From Deltaproteobacteria bacterium (GTDB lineage Bacteria > Myxococcota > Kuafuiibacteriia > Kuafuiibacteriales > Kuafuiibacteriaceae), in the NCBI GenBank assembly GCA_020632995.1, contig JACKEN010000005.1, positions 372,001 to 436,000 of the forward strand: a DNA stretch of 64,000 bases. The letters run 5' to 3'. Shown here piece by piece: positions 32,201 to 38,930 of this stretch (its first letter is position 1; the number at the start of each line of letters is the position of its first letter). The position numbers were made by a program, and so were the translations under genes. A model generated the notes under the pieces. It worked only from the letters and a program-made list of their open reading frames with translations. It was not told where the DNA came from and did not search any database.

Positions 32201-33812
32201 CGCGGGCGGCGAGGAGGGGGCCCAGAGCCTGCGGAAGCTCCTGGCCACCGACCCGAACAACGCGGAGGCCAAGAAGGCGTTCCAGGCCATGCTGGATGCG
32301 GCCAAGAAGGCGGGGAAGGCGGGGCAGGACGCGGAGGCGGCCCAGTCGCTGCGCCTGGCTACGATCGCGGCGGGGGCGGCGTCCGACCTGTCGAGCGCGC
32401 TGGACGTGGGGGCGGAGCACCTCGCGGCGAGCCGGTACCCCGAGGCCGAGCAGGCCTACCAGGGCGCGCTGGACCTCGCGAAGGACTCCGCGGTGGCGAG
32501 CACCGGCTACGAGGTGGCGAAGGCCCGGCGCCAGGAGAAGGAGCAGGATGCCTTGCGCGGCCTCGAGGGCGCGGACGACCCGCGGCCCCACGCCGACGTG
32601 CTGAAGCGCTCCCGGGTGGTGGAGCCCGACAGCAAGGTGGTCGCGAAGGGCTACCAGCTCCTGTTGACCCGCGCGAACAAGGGCACCGCCCAGGCCAAGG
32701 ACGCCGACGTGGCCCAGGCCCTCGAGGCGGCGGCGACGCTCGAGGCGATCTCGAGCGAGCAGCAGGCCGGCGTCCAGGAGGCCACCGCGCTGTTGGCGAA
32801 GGCGAGCTTCGTGGAGGCCCAGAGCAAGTTCGTGGCGGTGAACGCGGGCCGCGAGGGCGCGGACCGCTCCGAGGTGGCCGAGCTCGGGGCCAAGCTGGCG
32901 CTCCAGCGCCGGGTGGCCCTCCTCGAGGAGGAGCTGGCCCGGGCCGAGACCGCGAAGGACGTGCTCTGGCAGAGCATGGTGGTGGGCAAGATCCTGGAGC
33001 TGGATCCGAACCACAAGGACGCGGGCAAGAAGGCCAAGCTGGTCGAGGGCAAGGTGAAGAGCGAGCGGGTCGCGGCGGCCCGCACCCAGAAGGCGCAGGG
33101 CAAGCTCGGGGTGGCCTACCTCTACCTGTCCCGCGCGCTGGCCCTCGACCCGAAGGACGCGGACGCGGTGGGCGAGCAGAAGGCGGTCTCCGAGGCCCTC
33201 GGCAAGCGCCTCGACCTCATCATGGTGGTGCCGGGGATCAAGCGGGAGAAGGTGTCGGCGAGCCAGTGCAAGGGCCTCGACGGGATGCTGCAGGAGGCCT
33301 TGCAGACCTCGGCCTCGAAGCGCACCGACCTGGGCGGCTACGTGCTGAGCCCGGCCTGGACCGCGGCGGTCGAGAAGGGCGACGAGCGCGCCCCCGAGGT
33401 GAGCGGCAGCCTCACCGTGACCATGACCCAGTGCTCCCTCGGCTCGGCCACCGGCAACGCCAGCTTCAAGTGGGTCATCAAGACCCCGAAGGACGGCAAG
33501 GTGGTGGCGGAGGGCAGCCTGAAGGCGGACCTGCCGGCGGGCACCATCCCCCGGGACGAGCAGGACGGGGCCGGCAACAACGCGCGGAAGGCCTTCAGCC
33601 AGCGGGCGGCCGACGCGATCGGCGAGAAGATCGCCGAGGACCGCGACCGGACCGAGGCGTGGCTCATGACCCTGGCCGAGTACGGCATGGAGCAGAAGGA
33701 CCCCGCCCTGGTGGCGGACGCGTGGGCCCGCATCAAGGTGAAGGCGTCCGCCCTGGTGGACGTGGAGCGCCTGGTGAAGGTGGAGGCCTACCTGGACGAG
33801 CAGTTCCGGTGA
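29205..33812 (+). CDS. Very long TPR-like helical repeat lipoprotein
   Basis: This 1535-residue protein has a lipoprotein signal peptide (LLLAGC, cysteine 17) and is then almost wholly helical hairpins rich in Lys, Glu and Ala, starting with a clear TPR (EKAYTQGDLPAAEKAYSDAL) and continuing with degenerate repeats to about residue 1330. The last 190 residues form a different domain with strands (VSGSLTVTMTQCSLGSATGN). It is probably an envelope scaffold. Start: ATG 29205, with TATGGG (29192-29197) seven bases upstream. Its stop overlaps the ruvX start by four bases. GCAA-N6-TTGC copies lie at 29306, 30152 and 30543. Confidence 0.78.
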   Translation: MRLRGLPFVPVLLLAGCLIGGGAQQFRAGEKAYTQGDLPAAEKAYSDALEKDPANAEYKAALAKVREEMSKKNVSDAQAKEKAGDWTGASAAWGEAARLVPDNSDYAVRRDLSAQKAKNLGPDEWYVAVSVVAQQNPTNEIAQRSLAGARAAAYQHNVQMAEEFLTAGAGGRALQYFQRAKEIDPSTPGMRADAFEQAEALGMSEQGDVKLAEGDPIRAYELYQAAYAKRPLPEIKKKLEQVKRQASTLLSKLDQARKEADRGRYTQALKVYEGLMGMTGVPASVGEEMNKVRGELVKQDCDAAQALIDKDNLSKAQRVLRDAMAHAQLDKVRTDVLTRGLTAGANGRPDQTLVAIEAAGLEAGTPLELTSAAFAQAAAKQVLAQAERVSSRDAAKALKLVANLDRFQEQLPGIGALRRKLRASSFEDLLDDALAAAKKGNDGEAAATLVAALNSSKAPDDMRAPAEEGVDLLKIGSYAGAEEAFTRAQAAAPRSRLAQRGIDIARLRRKAAEKDAVETLKSGKGNLAKAVEILEGAARLEPGNDNTRAGAAALVSRLEKVGSESNADVGTWVEWAVRLSSLPEGAKGPALNGAAALKESNLGAASTAFEEAQDAAGADPLPKLAKELVAKRRMSTLKSDVAAVVEGDEAAAVALGELLEKHPDDPTGQRVLRQVLDKAEALAAKKQDAEAARYLKLATVATRPAPGVKAALDKGNEALAKGDMQAAEQAYDDAQDLEAAHPVAVSGYGIARGARQGALTQALTEAKAGGSLEPVMAAMKAAVALDPNSKEARSAFSELIREAEKQADAGNVPRAAQLLEAANVVSKPEQVQAQLTKANGLLEKKELDAAQAAYAEVLKGGDSQVAATGTSICKEQTLSSLVAGLAGLEKGDDLERGAKAAQELLRLDPANKKVGRAVEAALTRADQAAEKGDDKAAAKELGAAAVALGEDLSGPVAALSAGKYPDAQAGFEASTSEVGRRGAALARRRNLGALAGSMGAGGEEGAQSLRKLLATDPNNAEAKKAFQAMLDAAKKAGKAGQDAEAAQSLRLATIAAGAASDLSSALDVGAEHLAASRYPEAEQAYQGALDLAKDSAVASTGYEVAKARRQEKEQDALRGLEGADDPRPHADVLKRSRVVEPDSKVVAKGYQLLLTRANKGTAQAKDADVAQALEAAATLEAISSEQQAGVQEATALLAKASFVEAQSKFVAVNAGREGADRSEVAELGAKLALQRRVALLEEELARAETAKDVLWQSMVVGKILELDPNHKDAGKKAKLVEGKVKSERVAAARTQKAQGKLGVAYLYLSRALALDPKDADAVGEQKAVSEALGKRLDLIMVVPGIKREKVSASQCKGLDGMLQEALQTSASKRTDLGGYVLSPAWTAAVEKGDERAPEVSGSLTVTMTQCSLGSATGNASFKWVIKTPKDGKVVAEGSLKADLPAGTIPRDEQDGAGNNARKAFSQRAADAIGEKIAEDRDRTEAWLMTLAEYGMEQKDPALVADAWARIKVKASALVDVERLVKVEAYLDEQFR

Positions 33813-34240
33813 GCCGCCTCATGGCCGTCGATCCGGGCACCGCCCGGATCGGGCTCGCCCTCTCCGACGACATGATGTGGACCGCGCGCCCGCTCGAGGT
33901 GCGCAAGGTGTCCGGCCTCGAGGCCGACGTCGCCTTCATCGCGGCGAAGGTGAAGGAGCACGACGTCTCGGAGCTCGTGGTGGGAGTGCCCTATCGCCTG
34001 GACGGCTCCGAGAGCCGCTCCACCGAGAAGGCCAAGGCCTTCGCGGCCGCGCTCCGGGCCGCGGTCGACGTGCCGGTGCTCGAGCACGACGAGGCGTTGA
34101 CCACGTGGGAGGCGGAGGAGAAGCTGAAGGCCCGGGGCCTGTTGCCCAAGGACCGGCGCAAGTTCGTGGACGCCTTCGCGGCGGCGGTGCTCCTGCAGGA
34201 GGTGCTGGATCAGCGCAACGGCGGGGCGGGCGGGGCCTGA
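33809..34240 (+). CDS. ruvX: RuvX/YqgF family RNase H-fold nuclease (Holliday junction resolvase-like)
   Basis: This 143-residue protein matches YqgF/RuvX: MAVDPGTARIGLALSD with the first catalytic aspartate (residue 8), LVVGVPYRLDGSES, HDEALTTWEAEE, and a last acidic motif in FVDAFAAAVLLQ. Members act as pre-16S rRNA 5'-end nucleases and/or Holliday junction resolvases. It starts with GTG overlapping the TGA of the long lipoprotein gene (GTGA, 33809-33812), so its translation is probably coupled to that gene. Its stop lies three bases from that of the convergent nitroreductase. Confidence 0.88.
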   Translation: MSRLMAVDPGTARIGLALSDDMMWTARPLEVRKVSGLEADVAFIAAKVKEHDVSELVVGVPYRLDGSESRSTEKAKAFAAALRAAVDVPVLEHDEALTTWEAEEKLKARGLLPKDRRKFVDAFAAAVLLQEVLDQRNGGAGGA

Positions 34241-34243
34241 GGG

Positions 34244-34822
34244 CTACGGCGCACCGAAGCGCCCCTCCACCACCAGCGCCTCCAGCGGCTTGCGCTCGTT
34301 CGGCGCCTCTCGGGCCCGGAGCCCCTCGTCCAGCTGGGCCGGGTCGCCGTAGGCGCCCACCGCCACCATGCACAGCACGATGTGGTCCTCGGGCAGGGCC
34401 ACCACCTCGGGCGCCTTCGCCTTGTCGAAGCCCCCCATGGCGTGGGCGAACAGCCCGTCCGCGTGGGCCTGCAGGGCGAGGCTCATCCACGCCGCGCCGC
34501 TGTCGAAGGCGGGGGCGCCCACGGTGCGGCCCTTGTCGTCGACCGTCTTCGCCGCGACCAGGATCAGGGCGCCAGCGTTACCGGCCCAGGTCTGGTTGAA
34601 GGGGGCGAGCAGGCCGAAGAGGGCGTCGAAGGCGGGGGTGCCGTGGATGCCGTAGACGAAGCGCCACGGCTGCGAGTTGTTGGCCGAGGGCGCCCAGCGC
34701 GCAGCCTCGAACAGCGACAACAGCTGCGCCTTCGGCAGGGGCTCGCCCGAGAAGGCGCGGGGGGACCACCGGCCGGGGAACTGGGGGTGGATGGGGTGCT
34801 GCGGCTGGCGGGGCTCGGACAT
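34244..34822 (-). CDS. Nitroreductase family flavoprotein
   Basis: This 192-residue protein belongs to the FMN-dependent nitroreductases: RWSPRAFSGEPLPKAQL and RWAPSANNSQPWRFVYG at the N terminus (FMN phosphate contacts), GAAWMSLALQAHADGLFAH in the middle and an arginine/lysine pair near the C terminus (NERKPLEALV). It would be an NAD(P)H-dependent reductase of quinones, nitro compounds or similar. ATG at 34822 is chosen; GTG at 34831 is possible. It lies 21 bases after the DUF493 gene and is the last gene of the minus-strand operon headed by the tubulin-like GTPase. Confidence 0.85.
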   Translation of the reverse strand: MSEPRQPQHPIHPQFPGRWSPRAFSGEPLPKAQLLSLFEAARWAPSANNSQPWRFVYGIHGTPAFDALFGLLAPFNQTWAGNAGALILVAAKTVDDKGRTVGAPAFDSGAAWMSLALQAHADGLFAHAMGGFDKAKAPEVVALPEDHIVLCMVAVGAYGDPAQLDEGLRAREAPNERKPLEALVVEGRFGAP

Positions 34823-34843
34823 GCTGGGCACTACGTGCCGCAG

Positions 34844-35128
34844 CTACATAAGCATCTTCAAGCCCTGGATCTCGTGAAAGTCGGCGTACAGGGCCATCAC
34901 CATGCGCGCCGACGCCACCTCGAGCACCACGGTGAGGCACTGGTGGTTGGCCTTGCCCGAGACCCGGGCCGAGAACTCCGGGGTCACGCCGGGCAGGTGC
35001 CGCGCGATGACCTCGGCCGCGGCGCCCTCGAACTCCGGGCTGTTCGGGCCGAAGAGCTTGAAGGTGTAGGGGCCCGGGAACTCGTGGGCCGCCTCCAGCT
35101 TCTCGAGGAACTCCGCCTCGGTGGTCAT
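34844..35128 (-). CDS. DUF493 (YbeD-like) protein
   Basis: This 94-residue protein matches DUF493/YbeD: an N-terminal FPGPYTFKLFGPNSPEF, a helix, then SARVSGKANHQCLTVVLEV and a last strand-helix ending LKMLM. The fold is a small ferredoxin-like, ACT-related domain; function is unsettled, though E. coli YbeD lies next to lipoyl transferase genes. Its ATG overlaps the stop of the upstream HEAT-like gene by four bases (ATGA), so the genes are translationally coupled. Confidence 0.82.
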   Translation of the reverse strand: MTTEAEFLEKLEAAHEFPGPYTFKLFGPNSPEFEGAAAEVIARHLPGVTPEFSARVSGKANHQCLTVVLEVASARMVMALYADFHEIQGLKMLM

Positions 35129-35727
35129 CCCTTCAGCGCCTCCACCGCGAGCATCCGCACCGCGTCGTCCACGTCCTCGGTGGCGGCGAGGAGCGCGTTG
35201 CCGAAGGACTTGCGCCCCAGCTTCGCCATCGCCTCCACCGCGTAGTAGCGCACCACGGTGTGGTCGTTGCGGCTGTCCTTCACCAGCCGGTCGCCGATCT
35301 TGCGCCGCTCGTCCTGGTTCTTGGCGTTCAGGTACGAGGACACCAGCTGATCGTACTCCTCGGGGCTGGGGAGCTCGGCCGTGCCCTCGAGGGAGCCGCC
35401 CGAGCGCACCCGGGCCGCCTGGGCCTCCATCAACGAGCTGGCGGGCACCGTCTCTTGCAAGTCGTGTTGCACCTCGCCCATGTCGCGCAGCTCGGCCAGC
35501 TCGGCCACCACGTCGATCTCCTCCGTGCCCAGCTCGGGCGAGCTGCGGCGCTGGGGCTTGCCCGGCGGGGGCGGGGGCCCGCGCTTCACCGGGGCAGGGC
35601 GAGGCGCGGGGGCCGGCTCTGGCGCGGGCGCGGGCGTGGGGGTCAGCGACGGCGCCGCCACCACGCGCGCGGGCTCCACCGCGGAGCTGGAGCGCGGCCC
35701 GGGTCGCCGGGCGCGGCCGCGGCCCAC
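35125..35727 (-). CDS. HEAT-repeat-like protein with proline-rich N terminus
   Basis: This frame encodes 200 residues: a proline/alanine-rich start (residues about 25-60), an acidic helix (EEIDVVAELAELRDMG) and a C-terminal pair of helical repeats (DHTVVRYYAVEAMAKLGRKS, then DVDDAVRMLAVEALKG) like HEAT repeats. Translation alone would begin at GTG 35727, inside the upstream GTPase gene (85-base overlap). The overlap starts at a run of five G/C (35727-35731), and the GTPase tail beyond it (ending PRAWWRRRR) looks like out-of-frame reading. The two frames may therefore be one protein split by an indel. A GCAA-N6-TTGC copy is at 35457. Confidence 0.65.
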   Translation of the reverse strand: MGRGRARRPGPRSSSAVEPARVVAAPSLTPTPAPAPEPAPAPRPAPVKRGPPPPPGKPQRRSSPELGTEEIDVVAELAELRDMGEVQHDLQETVPASSLMEAQAARVRSGGSLEGTAELPSPEEYDQLVSSYLNAKNQDERRKIGDRLVKDSRNDHTVVRYYAVEAMAKLGRKSFGNALLAATEDVDDAVRMLAVEALKG

Positions 35728-37046
35728 CCCCGGGCCCCGAGGGCGTCCGCGGCGTCGTCCGCCTCCTGCAGCATGGACGGGCGGCGGCTGCCGCCGATCT
35801 CCCGCGCGATGTCGTCCACCAGGTCGGCGGGGCGCCGCCCCAGGCCGCCGCCCCCGGCGCGGTTCTTGCGCGGGCGCTCGCTCGGCCGGGTCCGGGTGCG
35901 GAACAGCTCCACGCTGGAGATCTCGCCGAGCTCGAGGGTCGGCAACTCCTCTTGCACCTTCTCGCCGAGGATCATGCCCTCGCGCTTGGCGTCGCCCAGC
36001 ACCTGCCGGATGCGGTGGGGCAGGGACGGGGTCGAGGCGATCAGGCGCACGGTGGGGGTGCTGCCCTTCGCGGTGCGGTAGATGCCGTAGTAGACGGCGG
36101 CGCCCGCGGTCTCGTCCTTGAGGGTCTCGGCGATCTCCTCGAAGGTCGAGATCGGGGCCTCGGCGAGGGCGGACTCCGGGGCCTCGATGACCAGGCCCAC
36201 GTACGAGAGCCGCGCCATGTCGAAGCCGCCGGGCATGATCTCGGAGGCGTCCAGGCAGTCCTTCACCGCGCCCACCACCTCGTCGGTGGAGATCTTGGGG
36301 ATCTGGGTCGTGGCGTAGTTCAGCACCCCGCCCGAGAGCAGGAGCTTCCTGAAGTCCTCGCCGTCGAAGCTGCGGATGGGGCGCACGTCGGAGCGGGCGT
36401 TGAGCCGGTTCAGCGCGTCGAGCGGGTGCACGATCTGCCCGTTGATGTGGGCGTAGTAGTCCACCACCGAGATGTCCTGGTTGAGGCTGGCGATGCGCCC
36501 GTTGTCGACGAACACCCAGCCCAACAGGGGCGCGTCCACGATCTCGTTGATCGCGCGCACCGCGTTCACCTTCGCAAGCGCGCTTTCACCCTCGGTAGGG
36601 AGGGTCATGAGGGCCACGATGGGCAGGTCCTCGTCCGCGAGCACGTTCACCAGCTCCGCGAGCGAGGAGCCGGTGCCGCCGCCGAGGCCGGCGGTGATGA
36701 TGACGCAGTCGGCGTCGCCGCCCATCTTCATCACCGCGCTCCGGATCCGATCCGCGTGGGCGTGCACGCAGTCGCGGCCGTAGCCCGGATCCGCGCCCGC
36801 GCCGTCGTAGCCGTCGAGGCCCACGTAGAGGCGGCGCTCCGCCGGCATGGCCGGGAACAGGCCGCCCTCCTCGAGGGCGTTGAGATCCGTCTCGGCGGTG
36901 TTCAGGGCGAGGGCAGGGTAGCCGCGCCGATAGAACTCGGCCGCCAGGTTGCCGCCGGCCTGGCCGAGGCCCACCACCACGATGTCGAGTGACTTCCCGT
37001 CGGGCTTCACCGGCGGGAACCTAGCAGCCCTGGTGTCGGAGGTCAT
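35643..37046 (-). CDS. Tubulin/FtsZ-superfamily GTPase, CetZ-like
   Basis: This 467-residue protein has the tubulin-superfamily plan: GLGQAGGN (residues 26-33), ALNTAETDLNAL, RLYVGLDGYDGAGADPGYGRD, the tubulin signature AGLGGGTGSS (119-128), and a T7-like loop FDGEDFRKLL that matches FtsZ DFADVR. GLGQAGGN, the NTAxxDL block and the GxGADxxxG segment read closer to archaeal CetZ than to FtsZ. It should bind GTP and may polymerise; role unknown. The C-terminal 20 residues are doubtful (see the HEAT-like gene). It heads an operon with HEAT-like, DUF493 and nitroreductase genes and is divergent from greB. Confidence 0.82.
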   Translation of the reverse strand: MTSDTRAARFPPVKPDGKSLDIVVVGLGQAGGNLAAEFYRRGYPALALNTAETDLNALEEGGLFPAMPAERRLYVGLDGYDGAGADPGYGRDCVHAHADRIRSAVMKMGGDADCVIITAGLGGGTGSSLAELVNVLADEDLPIVALMTLPTEGESALAKVNAVRAINEIVDAPLLGWVFVDNGRIASLNQDISVVDYYAHINGQIVHPLDALNRLNARSDVRPIRSFDGEDFRKLLLSGGVLNYATTQIPKISTDEVVGAVKDCLDASEIMPGGFDMARLSYVGLVIEAPESALAEAPISTFEEIAETLKDETAGAAVYYGIYRTAKGSTPTVRLIASTPSLPHRIRQVLGDAKREGMILGEKVQEELPTLELGEISSVELFRTRTRPSERPRKNRAGGGGLGRRPADLVDDIAREIGGSRRPSMLQEADDAADALGARGWAAAAPGDPGRAPAPRWSPRAWWRRRR

Positions 37047-37097
37047 ACGCCGCTTGCCGGGGTTCGTGGGCTGTGTCAGGAAATGTGGTCGGACGCC

Positions 37098-37583
37098 ATG
37101 GCCCCGCCCAGCACCCCCAAGCGCCCCATCACCCCGGCCGGCTTCGCGAAGCTGGAGAAGGAGCTCTCCGAGCTGTGGCATCGGGAGCGCCCCCGCATCG
37201 TGCAGGAGGTGGCGGACGCCGCCGCCCAGGGCGACCGCTCCGAGAACGCGGAGTACACCTACGGGAAGAAGCGCCTGCGGGAGATCGATCGGCGGGTCCG
37301 CTTCCTCAACGGCCTCCTGAAGCGGGTGACGGTGGTGGATCCCAAGTCCAACGCGAAGGGCACGGTGGACTTCGGGGCCACGGTGACGGTGGAGGACGAG
37401 GAGGGCCGCGTCCGCACCTACCAGATCGTGGGTGAGGACGAGGTGGAGGCGAAGGAGGGCCGGATCTCCATGATGTCCCCGATGGGGAAGGCCCTGTTGG
37501 GCAAGAAGGTCGGCGACGACGCCCTCGTGTTCCGGCCCGCGGGCGAGATCGAGGTCATCATCAAGAGCCTGCGCTACGTCTGA
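37098..37583 (+). CDS. greB: Transcription elongation factor GreB
   Basis: This 161-residue protein matches GreB: ITPAGFAKLEKELSELWHRE, the tip motif GDRSENAEYTYGKKRLREID of the coiled-coil with its acidic residues, and the C-terminal FKBP-like domain ISMMSPMGKALLGKKVGD. It enters the RNA polymerase secondary channel and stimulates cleavage of backtracked RNA. ATG 37098 aligns with the family start; ATG 37083 would add five residues. It overlaps the convergent gene's 3' end by 10 bases. Confidence 0.92.
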   Translation: MAPPSTPKRPITPAGFAKLEKELSELWHRERPRIVQEVADAAAQGDRSENAEYTYGKKRLREIDRRVRFLNGLLKRVTVVDPKSNAKGTVDFGATVTVEDEEGRVRTYQIVGEDEVEAKEGRISMMSPMGKALLGKKVGDDALVFRPAGEIEVIIKSLRYV

Positions 37584-38107
37584 TCCGGATCCTGCCCGCC
37601 GCCGGGATCGCTCTGTTCGCGCTTCCTGCGCATCGTCTCCTGCAGCCCGGCCCGCTCGGTGGTGTGGGCCTTCAGGATCCCCCGCTCGATCTGCGCGCGG
37701 AAGCGCTCGGCCTCTGCGCTCCGCACCGGCCCGTGCGCACCGAGGGGCCCGGTGGGGCGCTTCGGCGGGGGCAGCTTGGGCGCGACCTTCTTGGTGGGCT
37801 GCCCGAGGAAGCGCCGCAACGCCCGCTCCAGCTTGGGGAAGCGCTCGAAGAAGCTCTTCTCGAGGATCTGCAGGAGCTTCGCCCGCGTCTCCTCCATCAC
37901 CTCCTCGAACCAGACCCGGGCTCGGTTTCCCCCGAAGCGCGACTCGTCCTCGCCGACCCCGACCCCCGCCTCGATGCGCCCGGTGGCGGCGCGCACCCGC
38001 TTGGCCATGGCCTTGCCCACCCGCCGGGCCGCGCCCACGGACTGGTTCACCGCGTGGGCCATCCACGTCCTGAGGGCGGTGATCCGCACCCCGAGATGGT
38101 GGCCCAT
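37574..38107 (-). CDS. Conserved-looking basic helical protein, function unknown
   Basis: This 177-residue protein is basic and mostly helical. It contains FEEVMEETRAKLLQILEKSF, then a Lys/Pro-rich linker (KKVAPKLPPPKRP), a second helix (AEAERFRAQIERGILKAH) and a polar end (DPGGGQDPDQT). No signal peptide or membrane segment is visible, and I recognise no family. An upstream in-frame GTG at 38143 would add 12 residues. Its 3' end overlaps greB tail to tail; its 5' end faces the PilZ-like gene. Confidence 0.5.
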   Translation of the reverse strand: MGHHLGVRITALRTWMAHAVNQSVGAARRVGKAMAKRVRAATGRIEAGVGVGEDESRFGGNRARVWFEEVMEETRAKLLQILEKSFFERFPKLERALRRFLGQPTKKVAPKLPPPKRPTGPLGAHGPVRSAEAERFRAQIERGILKAHTTERAGLQETMRRKREQSDPGGGQDPDQT

Positions 38108-38210
38108 CGGGGCGGCCCAGGCCAACCCCGGGGGCGTACGCACCTTGCGTGACCGAAAGGAGGTCGTCCGGTTGTGGAGGGCGGCCGGGCTGAGGCACCA
38201 TGGCGCCCCG

Positions 38211-38927
38211 ATGGCGACCGCCCTGCGAGCCCATGTCATCCCCGAGAACGGGGAGGCGTTCGACGCCATGGTGGCCAACCTGGCCCCGTCGAGCCTGTAC
38301 CTCGTCACCGACGCGCCCCTCACCTTCAAGCAGGCGCTCACCTTGCAGCTGGGCGAGATCTCCTTGCACGGCGAGGTGGCCTTCGCGTGCACCGAGCCGG
38401 CCGGGGTGGTGGTGGTGTTCCGGGCCAGCGCCGAGGCCCTGGTGGCCCTGGAGGACTTCATGGACGCCCTGCCGGTGGTGGTGGGTGGGAGCCAGGGCAC
38501 GTCGCTCGAGGACTTCCAGGCCATGACCGACGCCGAGATCGACGCGATCCCGGAGGGCGATCCGGAGGGCCCCACCAACACGGAAGGTGAGCCGGTCGAC
38601 GTCGAGGACGAGGAGCTGGACGATCCCGCCAAGGACGCCGCGGCCGAGGTCCGGCAGGCCTACCGCCGCTCCAACTTCCCCCCGAACCTGGCCACCGAGC
38701 GGGTGGGGAGCGAGCAGATCCTCGCCCTGAAGAGCGCCGCCCTCTCCACCCGGCGCCCGGATCGGGACCCGACCGTCATCCCGCAGCCCGGCGAGATCAC
38801 CGACATCGGCCTCGACGACGCGACCGAGAGCGGGATCGAGGAGGCGCCGGCACCCCAGGAGGTCCGCACCGTCGACGTCGAGGCGGACGAGCGCACCGTG
38901 GTGCCGGCCAAGGCGGCGGAGGAGTAG
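38211..38927 (+). CDS. PilZ-like domain protein with acidic C-terminal region
   Basis: The N-terminal 90 residues resemble a PilZ barrel: NLAPSSLYLVTDAPLTFKQA, LTLQLGEISLHGEVAFA, GVVVVFRASAEALVALEDFM. The c-di-GMP motifs are not clear: RxxxR is missing and the (D/N)xSxxG box reads NLAPSSL, so it may be a non-binding PilZ-like domain. Residues 110-238 are acidic and probably disordered (EPVDVEDEELDDPAKDAA). It starts at ATG 38211. It is divergent from the basic helical protein and the next gene follows directly in the same frame after its stop. Confidence 0.5.
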   Translation: MATALRAHVIPENGEAFDAMVANLAPSSLYLVTDAPLTFKQALTLQLGEISLHGEVAFACTEPAGVVVVFRASAEALVALEDFMDALPVVVGGSQGTSLEDFQAMTDAEIDAIPEGDPEGPTNTEGEPVDVEDEELDDPAKDAAAEVRQAYRRSNFPPNLATERVGSEQILALKSAALSTRRPDRDPTVIPQPGEITDIGLDDATESGIEEAPAPQEVRTVDVEADERTVVPAKAAEE

Positions 38928-38930
38928 CCC

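Noticed and set aside
33809..34240. Calling this gene a proven Holliday junction resolvase
   Set aside because: Members of the family act on rRNA precursors in some bacteria, so the symbol is given but the substrate is left open.
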